DNA of 64,000 bases from Hypericibacter terrae (GCF_008728855.1 NZ_CP042906.1:2914001-2978000), one strand, 5' to 3'; counted from the stretch's first letter, positions 8,437 through 17,879 are shown. The notes: generated from the sequence alone by a model not told the origin. Translations and numbers: made by a program.

Positions 8437-9429
8437 TCAGGCGGCGGGTTCGGTGCGACGCTGGCGGCCCGGCTCGGCGCCGCCTTCGTCTTCGTCGTCG
8501 GTATCCTCGTCGTCGGTATCCTCGTCGCCGGTGTCTTCGTCGTCGGTGTCTTCGTCGTCCTCATCGGTATCGTCGTCGTCGTCGAGGTCCTCGTCTTCAA
8601 CTTCGTCCGAGGCGTCCTCGTCATCCCCGTCAGCGGCGTCCTCGACTTCGTCCTCATCGGCATCGTCGTCGCCTTCGTCATCGCCGCCGTCTTCGTCGTC
8701 ATCCTCGTCGCCGGCGTCTTCGTCCTCGTCCGACGTTTCATCCTCGTCGCCGGCATCGCGCTCGCCGGGCAGCTCGAAGGGATCGGACCCGTTGGCCGCC
8801 TCCTCCTCGCCGTCATTCTCCTCGTCGTCCTCGCTGTCGATTCCGCCCCCGCCCTGCATCGCCGCCATCACGCCGGCACCCAGGGTCGAGATGGCCGGTC
8901 GCGCATCGAGCAGGCCCGCGGCCTTGAGCTCCTCGACGCCGGGCAGCGCCTCGAGGCTCTCGAGACCGAAATGGCTGAGGAAGGCGTCGGTCGTGACCCA
9001 GGTCACCGGACGGCCCGGCGTCTGCCGGCGACCCTTCGGCTTGATCCAGCCCACTTCCAGGAGCTTGTCGAGCGTACCCTGGGACAGCGCCACGCCGCGG
9101 ATCTCCTCGATCTCGGCGCGCGTCACCGGCTGATGATAGGACACGATCGCGAGGGTCTCGATCGCGGCCCGCGACAGCTTGCGAGTGACCGTGGTCTCGA
9201 TCGCCAGCCGGTCGGCCAGATCGGAGGCGGTGCGGAAGCACCAGAGGTCCTCATGGCGGACCAGATTGACGCCGCGATTGGCATAGAGGCCCTGCAGTTC
9301 CAGCAGCAGCTCGTCGACATTGGCCCCTTCGGGCAGACGCTTGCCGAGGGCCGGCGCCGGCAGCGGCTCGGCCGCCGCGAACAACATCGCTTCGAGCAGT
9401 CGGATCAGTTGGAAACGGTCTTCGCTCAT
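8437..9429 (-). CDS. scpB: SMC-Scp complex subunit ScpB with long acidic C-terminal tail
   Basis: ScpB partners with ScpA and SMC in chromosome organisation and segregation. Residues 1-185 carry the two winged-helix domains: LIRLLEAMLFAAAEPLP, IETLAIVSYHQPVTRAEIEEIRG and RGRPVTWVTTD-like strand motifs (here PGRPVTWVTTDAFLSHF). From about residue 198 to 318 the protein becomes an almost pure Asp/Glu tail with DTDDE/DEDDD repeats, ending in GRQRRTEPAA. The family is usually 180-250 residues, so this 330-residue form carries about 120 extra. The start overlaps the scpA stop by 4 nt (ATGA). Confidence 0.93.
   Translation of the reverse strand: MSEDRFQLIRLLEAMLFAAAEPLPAPALGKRLPEGANVDELLLELQGLYANRGVNLVRHEDLWCFRTASDLADRLAIETTVTRKLSRAAIETLAIVSYHQPVTRAEIEEIRGVALSQGTLDKLLEVGWIKPKGRRQTPGRPVTWVTTDAFLSHFGLESLEALPGVEELKAAGLLDARPAISTLGAGVMAAMQGGGGIDSEDDEENDGEEEAANGSDPFELPGERDAGDEDETSDEDEDAGDEDDDEDGGDDEGDDDADEDEVEDAADGDDEDASDEVEDEDLDDDDDTDEDDEDTDDEDTGDEDTDDEDTDDEDEGGAEPGRQRRTEPAA
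8491..8565. repeat. 15-bp tandem repeat within scpB
   Basis: Four consecutive 15-bp units start at 8491, 8506, 8521 and 8536 with the pattern YTCGTCGYCGGTRTC, followed by a diverged unit at 8551. On the coding (minus) strand each encodes DTDDE or DTGDE. The surrounding 300 bp are made of related GTC/CTC triplets, so the acidic tail probably grew by slippage. Confidence 0.8.
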
Positions 9430-10232
9430 GGTGTTTCACTCTGTTGCGCGGGCCGACGCAGATAGATCTGCCCGAAGACGCCATCCTGGCGCAGTTCCAC
9501 GCGACCCGACCGGGCGAGCTCGAGCGTGGCGGCGAAGGTCGCGGCCATGGCGGAGCGCCGGCGGATGGGGCTGGCATGAAGCCCGATATCGTCGGGCAGG
9601 AAGGCCTGCAGCGTCTGCCAGTCGGGCAGCATCATGCCCAGCATCGAGCCGAAGCGCCGCAACACATCGTCCATCGAATAGAGGTCGGTCGGCAGGATGC
9701 GCAGATGCCCCGTCTGCTTCGACTGGACATGGCTCGCATAGGCGCGCAGCAGGTCGTAGAGCTTGGTGTCGTAGACCGAGGTCTCGACGATCTTGATCGG
9801 CTCCGGCGCGCCGCGGCCGAAGAAGTCCCTGCCGAGCTGGGCGAGATTCATGAGCTTCTGGCCGGAATCCTGCATCGACTGCAGGCGCTGCAGCTGGAAG
9901 GCGAGCGCCGCCGCCATCTCGGCGCCGGAAGGCTCGGCATCGCCGGGCGGCTCGGGCAGCAGCAGGCGCGATTTCAGATAAGCGAGCCACGCCGCCATGA
10001 CGAGATAGTCGGCGGCGATCTCCAGGCGCAGCTGACGCGCGCGCTGGATATAGGCGAGATACTGGTCGGCGAGCTCCAGGATCGAGAGCTTCTTCAGATC
10101 GACCTTCTGCTCGCGGGCGAGGCCGAGCAGCATGTCGATCGGGCCTTCATAGCCCTCCAGATCGAGCCGGAATTCGGCGTCGCTGCCGGGCTCGGGACGG
10201 TCTTCTTCGAAGGATGGATGAAGCTCGGCCAT
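9426..10232 (-). CDS. scpA: Segregation and condensation protein ScpA
   Basis: ScpA is the kleisin subunit that bridges SMC heads and binds ScpB. Conserved N-terminal kleisin motifs are visible: FRLDLEGYEGPIDMLLGLAREQKVDL at about 21-46 and ADYLVMAAWLAYLKSRLLLP at about 79-98. The C-terminal part holds the winged-helix segment TFAATLELARSGRVELRQDGVFGQIYL. Length (268) is normal. The gene overlaps scpB by 4 nt and follows the M50 protease gene by 9 nt. Confidence 0.95.
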   Translation of the reverse strand: MAELHPSFEEDRPEPGSDAEFRLDLEGYEGPIDMLLGLAREQKVDLKKLSILELADQYLAYIQRARQLRLEIAADYLVMAAWLAYLKSRLLLPEPPGDAEPSGAEMAAALAFQLQRLQSMQDSGQKLMNLAQLGRDFFGRGAPEPIKIVETSVYDTKLYDLLRAYASHVQSKQTGHLRILPTDLYSMDDVLRRFGSMLGMMLPDWQTLQAFLPDDIGLHASPIRRRSAMAATFAATLELARSGRVELRQDGVFGQIYLRRPAQQSETP

Positions 10233-10241
10233 GGCGATCTT

Positions 10242-10940
10242 CTAATCCAAACCCGCCGCCATGACGACGAGTTTCAGAAGCCATTCGACGATCACGGAAA
10301 TGAACCGAGAAACGAACGCAAGATCGACCCCGATCTGCCTGCCAACATAGGGTAAAATTACGATCAGCAGCAGGATGATCAAAATCCCGTAGCGCTCGAT
10401 TCGCGAGAATCGCATCGCCATCGGCCGCGGCATCAGCGCCACCGCGACTCGGCCGCCGTCGAGCGGCGGCAGCGGCAGCATGTTGAACACAGCGAGCCAG
10501 AGATTGAGCAGGATCGAAGCCCGCAGCATCTCCTGGCCCCAGTTCGCCACACTGTCAGGCATCAGCGGCAGCAGATGCCAGAGCAGCGCCGAGATGAAGG
10601 CGAGCAGGATGTTGGTCACGGGTCCGGCGGCCGCGACCGCGATGATGCCGAGCCGGATCGGCTTCAGCCGGCTGAAATTCACCGGCACCGGCTTGGCCGC
10701 GCCGAAGGCAAAGGCGCCGTGGGTCGCCAGCAGCAGCATGGCCGGCATGACGATGGTGCCGAAGGGGTCCACATGGCGGAACGGGTTGGCGCTGAGCCGG
10801 CCCGCGCGCTTGGCCGTGTCGTCGCCGAACTGGTTGGCGACGAAGCCGTGCGCGGCCTCGTGGAAGGTGATCGCCGTGAGGAATGGAATCGCCCAGATCG
10901 AGATCTGATAGAGCAACTCCTGGACATCGAAGCCGCCCAT
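10242..10940 (-). CDS. M50 family site-2-type membrane metalloprotease
   Basis: This 232-residue polytopic membrane protein has the zinc motif HEAAH (His27-Glu28-His31, in TAITFHEAAHGFVANQFG) and the second-site motif NMLPLPPLDGGRVA, whose Asp completes the metal site. It lacks PDZ and CBS domains and belongs to the short, stand-alone S2P/M50 group common in proteobacteria. It should cleave within or near membranes; no substrate can be named. It sits between nagZ (25 nt) and scpA (9 nt) in a housekeeping operon. Confidence 0.92.
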   Translation of the reverse strand: MGGFDVQELLYQISIWAIPFLTAITFHEAAHGFVANQFGDDTAKRAGRLSANPFRHVDPFGTIVMPAMLLLATHGAFAFGAAKPVPVNFSRLKPIRLGIIAVAAAGPVTNILLAFISALLWHLLPLMPDSVANWGQEMLRASILLNLWLAVFNMLPLPPLDGGRVAVALMPRPMAMRFSRIERYGILIILLLIVILPYVGRQIGVDLAFVSRFISVIVEWLLKLVVMAAGLD

Positions 10941-10965
10941 CAGCGCGGCTCCCGCAAGGTCAGGG

Positions 10966-11979
10966 TCACGCGAGTCCCCGCATCAGCGCATCGAACCGCG
11001 CCTCGTCCACGGCGGCGGTGACGATTCCCGCCCGTTGCATCGCGCGGCCCCGCTGAAAGCGGCGTTCGGCCTCGGCCGACATGCTGCCGGCGGCGGCCGC
11101 GATCCGGATCATCTCGTCCATCTGTCCGTTGCAATGGAGCGCCACGTCGCAGCCCGCGGCCAGGGCCTGCCGCGCCAGGTCGCCGAGATCGCCCTTGAGC
11201 GCCTTCATCGAGAGATCGTCGCAGAGCAGCAGCCCGTCGAAGCCGATATGGCCGCGGATGATCTCGGCGATGACCTTGGGCGACAAGGTCGCCGGCCGGT
11301 CGGGATCGATCGCCGTATAAACCAGATGGGCGGTCATCGCCCAGGGCATGTCGTTCAGCAGGCGGAAAGCTTCGAAGTCGGTGGCCTCGAGCTCGGCCCG
11401 CGGCGTCTTCACCACCGGCAGCTCGAAATGGCTGTCGGACATCGCGCGGCCATGGCCGGGGATATGCTTGATGACCGGCAGCACGCCCGCGGCCAGCAGA
11501 CCCTCGCAGGCCGCCCGGCCCAGCTCGGCCACCCGCTGCGGCGCCATGCCGAAGGCGCGGTCGCCGATGATGTCATGGGCACCGGGCAGGCGCAGATCGA
11601 GCACCGGCGCGCAATCGACGTCGATGCCGAGCGCCGCCAGGTCGCGGCCGATCAGATGGCTGTTGATCCGCGCCGCCTCGAGCCCGGCGCTGCGGTTGCG
11701 GTCAGCGATGGTGCCGAAGCGATCGGCGGGCGGGGCCGCCCGCCATTGCGGCGGCTTGAGGCGCGCCACGCGTCCGCCTTCCTGGTCGATAAGGACCGGC
11801 GCATCCACGCGTCCCACCGAGCCGCGCAGATCGGCGACCAGCGCGCGGATCTGATCCGGCGTCTCGCAATTGCGCGCGAACAGGATGAAGCCCAGCGGGT
11901 TGGTGCGGGCGAAGAAGACACGCTCCGCCGCGCCGAGCTGCGGGCCGGCGCAGCCAAAGATCGTCGGTGACAGGGTCAT
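10966..11979 (-). CDS. nagZ: Beta-N-acetylhexosaminidase (GH3), murein recycling
   Basis: NagZ removes N-acetylglucosamine from anhydromuropeptides in the cytoplasm during cell-wall recycling. The GH3 signature KHIPGHG starts at residue 171 and is followed by the mobile-loop motif SDSHFELP. The nucleophile region is GFDGLLLCDDLSMKAL at about 246-261. VLIDQEGGRVARL is also family-typical. At 337 residues it has the single-domain length of proteobacterial NagZ. It lies 37 nt after the SPOR gene. Confidence 0.96.
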   Translation of the reverse strand: MTLSPTIFGCAGPQLGAAERVFFARTNPLGFILFARNCETPDQIRALVADLRGSVGRVDAPVLIDQEGGRVARLKPPQWRAAPPADRFGTIADRNRSAGLEAARINSHLIGRDLAALGIDVDCAPVLDLRLPGAHDIIGDRAFGMAPQRVAELGRAACEGLLAAGVLPVIKHIPGHGRAMSDSHFELPVVKTPRAELEATDFEAFRLLNDMPWAMTAHLVYTAIDPDRPATLSPKVIAEIIRGHIGFDGLLLCDDLSMKALKGDLGDLARQALAAGCDVALHCNGQMDEMIRIAAAAGSMSAEAERRFQRGRAMQRAGIVTAAVDEARFDALMRGLA

Positions 11980-12016
11980 GCGGCGTCGCGCGTCCCTGAC
12001 GTGAGTGCCGGCGAGC

Positions 12017-13120
12017 TCATGGTTTGACCACGATGCAGCTCTGGCCGCGCTGCCCCAGCTTGCCGCAGAGATCGTTCGCGGCGGCGCGATCGGCCAGGGG
12101 GCCGGCCTGCACGCGATAGAAGATCCCGTTTCCGCCGAGATCGATCTTGTCGATGTTCAGGGCCAGATCCTTCAGCAGGTCCGGATACTTCTTCTGGAAA
12201 TTCGTCCAGGCCGTCTTGGCGGCATCCTCGGACTTCAGCGCCACGAGCTGCACCCGGTAATTGCCGGCGGTCGCCGTCTGGGTCGTCGCCGGGGCGGTGG
12301 TCGTGGCGGTGGCGGGTGCCGCGGTCGTCGTCGTGGCGGGCGCGGCGGTCGTGGTCGCGTTGTTGGCCGCGGCCGTGGCCGTCGTCGCCGCGCCGGTCGT
12401 GGCCTGGTTCGTGGTCGGCACCGTCGCCGCCGGCGGCGCCAGTGGCACCTCGACCGAGGGCACCGCGGGCGCTGCCGTTCCGTCGGTCGCCGCCGTGCCG
12501 TCACCCGCCGTCGCGGTGGCCGCGGGCGCCGGCTGCGCCTCGGGCGGCGGCGTCAGGGGCTCCTCGGGCGGCGGCAACAACTGCTCGGTCGTGGATTGCG
12601 TCTGGTTGTTGGCCGTCTGGTTGAGCACGGCCGAATCCATGCCCTCGACCGCGAGGCCGCCCTCATTGGTCGGCTTCACCTTGTCGGGCCCCTCGGGCGC
12701 GGCGATCAGCGGGGCCGAATCCTGGACGCCCTCGCCCTGCATCTCGATGGCGAGATAGAGGAACAGCGAGATCAGGATTACCACCGGAACGCCGACCACC
12801 GGCAACAGGAACATCAGCCAGTTCCGGTGCTTCTTGATGCCGGAATCTTCCTTCGGCGGCTTCGGGCGCGGCGGATGATGATCCTCGCCGTCGCGCTGGA
12901 AATGAATCGGGGCCGGCGGGATCTCGCCGACCGGCTCGTCGTCGAGCAGGCTCTGCTGCTTCGGCGCCGCGCGCTCGGAGCCGGGCCCCATGCCGCCCAG
13001 CCCCAGGGTCGGTTCCAGGCGCGCATCGCCGCCGGGGCCCGCCTGGCGTTGGCTGCGCCGCGCGAGGGCCGACGAGATCTGGGCCTGCAGATCGACTTCC
13101 TGTGACGGATCGTTCGCCAT
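12017..13120 (-). CDS. SPOR-domain membrane protein
   Basis: The start at [12 protein letters not shown] (13120) gives 367 residues and overlaps the argS stop by one base (TGATG). A cytosolic N-terminal part with RSQRQAG and PPRPKPP segments is followed by one membrane helix (WLMFLLPVVGVPVVILISLF), a long Ala/Thr/Pro-rich linker, and a C-terminal SPOR domain (YRVQLVALKSEDAAKTAWTN ... FYRVQAGPLADRAAAND). SPOR domains bind denuded septal peptidoglycan, so it probably acts at the division site. It is standard between argS and nagZ in this group. Confidence 0.9.
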   Translation of the reverse strand: MANDPSQEVDLQAQISSALARRSQRQAGPGGDARLEPTLGLGGMGPGSERAAPKQQSLLDDEPVGEIPPAPIHFQRDGEDHHPPRPKPPKEDSGIKKHRNWLMFLLPVVGVPVVILISLFLYLAIEMQGEGVQDSAPLIAAPEGPDKVKPTNEGGLAVEGMDSAVLNQTANNQTQSTTEQLLPPPEEPLTPPPEAQPAPAATATAGDGTAATDGTAAPAVPSVEVPLAPPAATVPTTNQATTGAATTATAAANNATTTAAPATTTTAAPATATTTAPATTQTATAGNYRVQLVALKSEDAAKTAWTNFQKKYPDLLKDLALNIDKIDLGGNGIFYRVQAGPLADRAAANDLCGKLGQRGQSCIVVKP

Positions 13121-14874
13121 CAGCGCATCTCCTCGACCGGCTTCACGCCGAATATCCCGAGCCCGGAAGCGATCACGACCGTGAGCGCCTTCACCATGGC
13201 CAGCCGCGCCACCGTCACGTCCCGGTCGCCCGCAATCAGGAACCGCAAGCTGGCTTCGTCCTTGCCCTTGTTCCAAAGGCCGTGGAAGGCAGCCGCCAGA
13301 TCATAGAGGTAGAAGGCGACCCGGTGCGGCTCGTGGGCCTCGGCGGCGCTCTCCACGAGTCGCGGCCAGCTTGCCATCAGCTTGATCAAACCCAGCTCGG
13401 CGGAGTCGGTCAAGCGCGTGGCCGGCGCCTGCGCCAGGGCCGGCGGTGACAAATCGATGTCGCCCATCTCCTCGGCCGCATGGCGCAGCACCGAGCTCGC
13501 CCGCGCATGGGCGTACTGGACATAGAAAACCGGGTTGTCGCGCGACTGCTCCAGCACCTTCTCCAGGTCGAAATCGAGCGGCATGTCGTTCTTGCGCGTC
13601 AGCATGATGAAGCGCACCACGTCGCGCCCGACTTCATCCACCACCTCGCGCAGGGTGACGAAGGTCCCGGCCCGCTTCGACATCTTCACCGGCTGGCCGC
13701 CGCGCATCAGCTTGACGAGCTGGCAGATCTTGACGTCGAGCGCGCCCTTCCCCCCGGTGATCGCCGTCACCGCCGCCTGCATGCGCTTGATATAGCCGCC
13801 GTGATCGGCGCCCCAGATGTCGATCATGGTGGGGAAGCCGCGCATGAACTTGTCGTAGTGATAGGCGATGTCGTTGGCGAAATAGGTCCAGCTGCCGTCC
13901 GACTTCTGCAGCGGCCGGTCGACATCGTCGCCGAACTGCGTGGCGCGGAACAGGGTCTGCGGCCGCGGCTCCCAGTCGTCGGGCGCCTTGCCCTTGGGCG
14001 GCTCGAGCACGCCGACATAGATGAGATCGCGGGATTTGAGCGTGTCGAAGGCCTTCTGGACCGCGCCGACTTCCACCAGCCGGCGTTCGGAGGAGAAGAC
14101 TTCCTGCTCGATGCCGAGCGACTTCAGGTCGTCGCGGATCAGCGCCATCATCGCGTCGATGGCGAAGGCGCGGATCGGCGCCAGCCATTCGCTCTCGGGC
14201 TTGTCGAACCATTTGCGCCCGTCGCGATCGGCAAGCGCCGCGCCGGCGTCCTTGAGATAGTCGCCCGGATAGAGGCCCTCGGGGATGGTGCCGATGTCGT
14301 CGCCCAGCGCCTCGCGATAGCGCAGATAGGTCGAGCGTGCGAGCACGTCGACCTGGGCGCCGGCGTCGTTGATGTAGTATTCGCGCGTGACCCTGTGGCC
14401 GGCCTTGGCCAGCAGCGAGGCCAGCGCATCGCCGATCACCGCACCGCGCGCATGGGCGATATGGAGCGGCCCCGTGGGATTGGCCGAGACATATTCGACA
14501 TTGACCGAAGCCCCCGCCCCCATCGACGAGGTGCCATAGTCGGTCCCGGACGCGAGAATGTCGGCAAGCCGCGCCTGCCAGAACTCGTCCTTGAGCCGCA
14601 GATTGATGAAGCCGGGTCCCGCGACGCTGGCCTCGGACACTTGCGGATGGGCCGCGAGCTTCGCCACCAGCGCCTTCGCCAGATCGACCGGCTTCAGGCC
14701 TGCGGGCTTCGCCAGCACCATGGCGGCGTTGGTCGCGAGATCGCCATGCTGGGCCTCGCGCGGCGGCTCGACATTCACGCGCGTCGTGTCCAGCCCGCCC
14801 GTGAGCTTGCCTTCGGCCACGAGCCCGTCCAGGGCCTTCAGAATCTCGTCGCGTATGAATTTATGCGGATTCAT
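13120..14874 (-). CDS. argS: Arginine--tRNA ligase
   Basis: This 584-residue class I synthetase charges tRNA-Arg. The N-terminal Add-1 domain (about 1-110) is followed by the HIGH-type motif [10 protein letters not shown] (HIAH at 138-141) and, near residue 400, [12 protein letters not shown]. The C-terminal DALR anticodon-binding domain contains [14 protein letters not shown] and ends VEEMR. It starts immediately after the dgt stop with no gap and overlaps the SPOR gene by 1 nt. Confidence 0.97.
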   Translation of the reverse strand: MNPHKFIRDEILKALDGLVAEGKLTGGLDTTRVNVEPPREAQHGDLATNAAMVLAKPAGLKPVDLAKALVAKLAAHPQVSEASVAGPGFINLRLKDEFWQARLADILASGTDYGTSSMGAGASVNVEYVSANPTGPLHIAHARGAVIGDALASLLAKAGHRVTREYYINDAGAQVDVLARSTYLRYREALGDDIGTIPEGLYPGDYLKDAGAALADRDGRKWFDKPESEWLAPIRAFAIDAMMALIRDDLKSLGIEQEVFSSERRLVEVGAVQKAFDTLKSRDLIYVGVLEPPKGKAPDDWEPRPQTLFRATQFGDDVDRPLQKSDGSWTYFANDIAYHYDKFMRGFPTMIDIWGADHGGYIKRMQAAVTAITGGKGALDVKICQLVKLMRGGQPVKMSKRAGTFVTLREVVDEVGRDVVRFIMLTRKNDMPLDFDLEKVLEQSRDNPVFYVQYAHARASSVLRHAAEEMGDIDLSPPALAQAPATRLTDSAELGLIKLMASWPRLVESAAEAHEPHRVAFYLYDLAAAFHGLWNKGKDEASLRFLIAGDRDVTVARLAMVKALTVVIASGLGIFGVKPVEEMR

Positions 14875-16101
14875 CTATTCGCTGCTCTCGCCGAAAAAAC
14901 GCTCATGTTCCTGGAGGGCGTACCGGTCGGTCATGCCCGCGATGTAATCGGCCACGATGCGCGCCACCTTGTCTCGGCGCACACCGTCGCACTGGGCCGC
15001 CCATTCCGCCGGAAGGCGGCCCGGATCGCCGAAGTAATACTCGAACAGCTCGATCACGATTCGGCGCGCCCGGTCGGTCATGCGGGTGACCCGATCATGG
15101 CGATACATATGCTCGAAAAGAAAGGACTTTAGCGTCCGGTCATGCTCGCTCATGGCGGGCGAGAAGGCGACCATGGCGCGGCCGAGCCGACGCAATTCCT
15201 CGACCGACCGGGGCCTGGCCTCGGCCAGGCGGCGCTCGGTCTCGACGATCAGGTCGCTGACCAGGAGATCGATCACGCGCCGGATCGATTCATGCACCAG
15301 GCGCCCATGCTCGATCCCCGGATAGCGCGCCGCCACTTGCGCGAAGACGGGCCCCACCAGCGGCAGGTCCGCCAGATCCTCGACGGGAAAGAGTCCGGCG
15401 CGCAGTCCGTCATCGATGTCGTGGGTGTTGTAGGCGATGTCGTCGGCCAGCGCCGCCACCTGGGCCTCGGGGCCGGGCCAGCCGTCGAGCTCCAGGTCCT
15501 GAACTTGCGCCGAATATTCCGCGATGGTCTGCGGCACCGCACGCGCCTTGGCCTTGGCGCTGGCGCCGGGCCCGACCAGCGGGCCGTTATGCTTGACGAC
15601 GCCTTCGAGGCATTCCCAGGTCAGATTGAGCCCGTCGAACTCGGCATAGTGCCGCTCGAGCCGGGTGAGGATGCGGAAGGTCTGGGCGTTGTGGTCGAAG
15701 CCGCCATAGGGCGCCATCGCCGCGTCCAGCGCCTCCTCGCCCGCGTGGCCGAAGGGGGTGTGGCCGAGATCGTGGGCAAGCGCCACCGCCTCCGCGAGAT
15801 CCTCGTCCAGCCCCAGATAGCGGCTGACGCTGCGGGCGATCTGCGCCACCTCGATGCTGTGGGTCAGGCGCGTCCGGTAGTAATCGCCCTCGTGAGAGAC
15901 GAAGACCTGGGTCTTGTGCTTCAGCCGCCGGAAGGCGGTCGAATGGATGATGCGGTCGCGGTCGCGCTGATAGGGCGAGCGGGTCGGGCTCTCGGGCTCC
16001 GGCAGCAGCCGGCCGCGGCTGTTCGCGGCCTGGGTGGCATAGGGCTGGAGCGCATAGGGCAAGGTCTGCCGCGGCGCCAAAGGGCTGGATTCGGCCGGCA
16101 T
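14875..16101 (-). CDS. dgt: Deoxyguanosinetriphosphate triphosphohydrolase-like protein
   Basis: HD-domain dNTP triphosphohydrolase of 408 residues that splits dNTPs to nucleosides and triphosphate. The metal-binding HD set is clear: RLTHSIEVAQIAR, then AHDLGHTPFGHAGE and a later DDIAYNTHDIDDG. The family N-terminal motif SPYQRDRDRIIHSTAFRRLKHKTQVF is intact. It lies 198 nt from the divergent erpA gene and directly upstream of argS. Confidence 0.94.
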   Translation of the reverse strand: MPAESSPLAPRQTLPYALQPYATQAANSRGRLLPEPESPTRSPYQRDRDRIIHSTAFRRLKHKTQVFVSHEGDYYRTRLTHSIEVAQIARSVSRYLGLDEDLAEAVALAHDLGHTPFGHAGEEALDAAMAPYGGFDHNAQTFRILTRLERHYAEFDGLNLTWECLEGVVKHNGPLVGPGASAKAKARAVPQTIAEYSAQVQDLELDGWPGPEAQVAALADDIAYNTHDIDDGLRAGLFPVEDLADLPLVGPVFAQVAARYPGIEHGRLVHESIRRVIDLLVSDLIVETERRLAEARPRSVEELRRLGRAMVAFSPAMSEHDRTLKSFLFEHMYRHDRVTRMTDRARRIVIELFEYYFGDPGRLPAEWAAQCDGVRRDKVARIVADYIAGMTDRYALQEHERFFGESSE

Positions 16102-16299
16102 GGCGCGGGGACACTAGCCCGCGGGGCCACCCCGTGGCAACGCTCCTGGCTTGCCCAGATTTCGCCTTTTTCCTTGAAATGCCAAGGGCCTGAGCCGAAT
16201 AACCCAGTGCAGCCGTTTGACAAATCCCGGTTCATCCCTAAATTCAGGGCACGAGACCGGCCGCCGAACGGAGGCCGGGCCCTGAGGAGCCGCCGATCC

Positions 16300-16650
16300 A
16301 TGACCCATATGCCGAGCCCCGACCGCCTCGTGAACCTGACGCCCAGCGCCGCCAAGCGCGTCGCCCAGCTGCGGGCCAGCGAGGGCAACGAGCGGCTCAT
16401 GCTGCGCCTCTCGATCTCGGGCGGCGGCTGCGCCGGCTTCCAGTACGGCTTCTCGCTCGACGACCACCTGCTCGACGACGACGCGGTGTTCGAGCGCGAC
16501 GGCGTGAAGCTGGTGATCGACGGCACGTCGCTCGATCTCCTGGCCGGCTCCGAGGTCGATTTCGTCGAGGATCTGGGCGGCGCCTATTTCAAGGTCCAGA
16601 ACCCCAACGCCTCCTCTTCCTGCGGCTGCGGCAGCTCCTTCTCGGTCTGA
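16300..16650 (+). CDS. erpA: A-type iron-sulfur cluster insertion protein ErpA
   Basis: This 116-residue carrier passes Fe-S clusters to target proteins. The three cluster-ligand cysteines are Cys44 (in SGGGCAGFQYGF) and Cys108 and Cys110 (SSCGCGSSFSV), with the normal spacing. The start at 16300 has AGGAG about 11 nt upstream; a second ATG at 16309 is equally possible. Transcribed divergently from dgt. Assigned to ErpA rather than IscA because it stands alone and has the short GGGCAGFQYGF form. Confidence 0.92.
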   Translation: MTHMPSPDRLVNLTPSAAKRVAQLRASEGNERLMLRLSISGGGCAGFQYGFSLDDHLLDDDAVFERDGVKLVIDGTSLDLLAGSEVDFVEDLGGAYFKVQNPNASSSCGCGSSFSV

Positions 16651-16720
16651 TCCCCCTCCTTACCCCCGCCGCGTATAGCCCGAGAGCAATCTCGATCGCG
16701 CAGTCGTGACCGCGGTGACG

Positions 16721-17038
16721 CTACCAATCCAGGTTCGCGGACCTGCATTGGGGGCAAATCGCGATTTCGCCGGTTATCGGTCCGCCGCATCGATGACATT
16801 TCCTATGCTCCCTGCTCACATGAAATGCGAGGGTCTTGGCCTCTCCCAGACCGAGGCCGAGTTTCGATTTTCCGAATCGAGCGCCTTCTATGCGGCTTTT
16901 CCGAGTGGTTTCGGCAAACGATCTCTTTTCGTCGCCTGACATGGCCTCCGGCCAAACAACGTTTGTCCCGCATCTCGGACAGATAACGCAGGGCCGCCCC
17001 TTTGGCTCTATGAGAGACATGGGTTCTTCGGCTCCCAT
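16721..17038 (-). CDS. Small zinc-ribbon protein of unknown function
   Basis: This 105-residue protein has four metal-type cysteine knuckles: CVICPRC at 17-23, CHRC at 81-84 and CPQC at 95-98. The last two pairs (Cys81/84 and Cys95/98) form a standard zinc ribbon at the C terminus, ending SANLDW. The middle is basic (TRKSRIEGARFGKSKLGLG). The start could instead be the Met at residue 7. It is convergent with erpA and 21 nt downstream of the ComB-like gene. Role unknown; nucleic acid or protein binding is possible. Confidence 0.6.
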   Translation of the reverse strand: MGAEEPMSLIEPKGRPCVICPRCGTNVVWPEAMSGDEKRSFAETTRKSRIEGARFGKSKLGLGLGEAKTLAFHVSREHRKCHRCGGPITGEIAICPQCRSANLDW

Positions 17039-17059
17039 ACTGCCGTCGTTCTGCCGACA

Positions 17060-17752
17060 TTAGTTCGGCCGCTCCATTCGGGCTACCGGGCGCTCGCCCT
17101 CCAATTCGACGCCGATGGCGAAGTCATAGCGGTCGACGTCGAGGGCGATATCAAGATCGCCCGGATGCAGATAAGGCCGAGACGGGTCGCCGAAACGCTT
17201 CGCCTCCTTGCCCGCGAGAATGACTTTACGAACAGCGTCCGGATCGCCGGCTCTGCCCTCCAGAAGATTGCGTAAATGCAGAGCGCATAGTTCGTCTTCG
17301 TCCGTTCGAACGACCGCGTTGTTTCCCATGGCAACCAGCGTGACACAGTCGGGCGTCGTCGAAAGCAGCGCTCGCACCGTGCCGCTTGCCGTTACCAATG
17401 ACGCCGCGTACAGGCGTTTCGCGCGCCTCGCCGCGACGATCCCTTGCGTGCCGGCGCCCGTGCGTTGCGCAACCACTTGTCCCTTGAAGTCGATCCTCGA
17501 TATCTCGAAGGGCGAGTTTCCAAAGTCAAAGCCATTGGGAGCGATACCTCCCACTTCACCCATGCATATCTGCGCCATGCCGCTATTGCGCAACGCCAGG
17601 GCCTCCTCAACGCTCTCGACCATGATGATTCGAGCCGCGCCATTGGCCAGTGCAACGGCGGCCGTGGTAAAAGCTCGAAAGACGTCAATGATCGCCACGC
17701 TGCCCGTTGCCTTTTCTGCCCCGGAAAAGAGGCTATCGACGATGATCTTCAT
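17060..17752 (-). CDS. ComB-like 2-phosphosulfolactate phosphatase family protein
   Basis: Starting at MKIIVDSLFSG the protein has 230 residues. It shows the ComB family pattern: IDVFRAFTTAAVALANGA, the GNSP element in DFGNSPFEIS, RTGAGTQGI, and RTDEDELCALHL, whose acidic residues and Cys are family-conserved. ComB makes sulfolactate from phosphosulfolactate on the way to coenzyme M, but no comA or comC neighbour is present, so the true substrate is open. The gene and its zinc-ribbon neighbour look less GC-rich than the flanking housekeeping genes, judged by eye. Confidence 0.75.
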   Translation of the reverse strand: MKIIVDSLFSGAEKATGSVAIIDVFRAFTTAAVALANGAARIIMVESVEEALALRNSGMAQICMGEVGGIAPNGFDFGNSPFEISRIDFKGQVVAQRTGAGTQGIVAARRAKRLYAASLVTASGTVRALLSTTPDCVTLVAMGNNAVVRTDEDELCALHLRNLLEGRAGDPDAVRKVILAGKEAKRFGDPSRPYLHPGDLDIALDVDRYDFAIGVELEGERPVARMERPN

Positions 17753-17879
17753 TGGCAGCGTCCGCCAAGCTTCGAGAAGACAGATAATGCGCCCCGTTCT
17801 GGGCCGCAGGCCAGTAGAACCGATGTTACCTGCCTTCCTCCAGAATCGATTATGATCCGATCCGAAGGAACCGCCGCCC

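Noticed and set aside
8453-9133. Frames coding for poly-Ser or Arg/Thr repeats opposite or within scpB
   Set aside because: Produced by the same triplet repeat that encodes the acidic tail of ScpB; no independent start signals.
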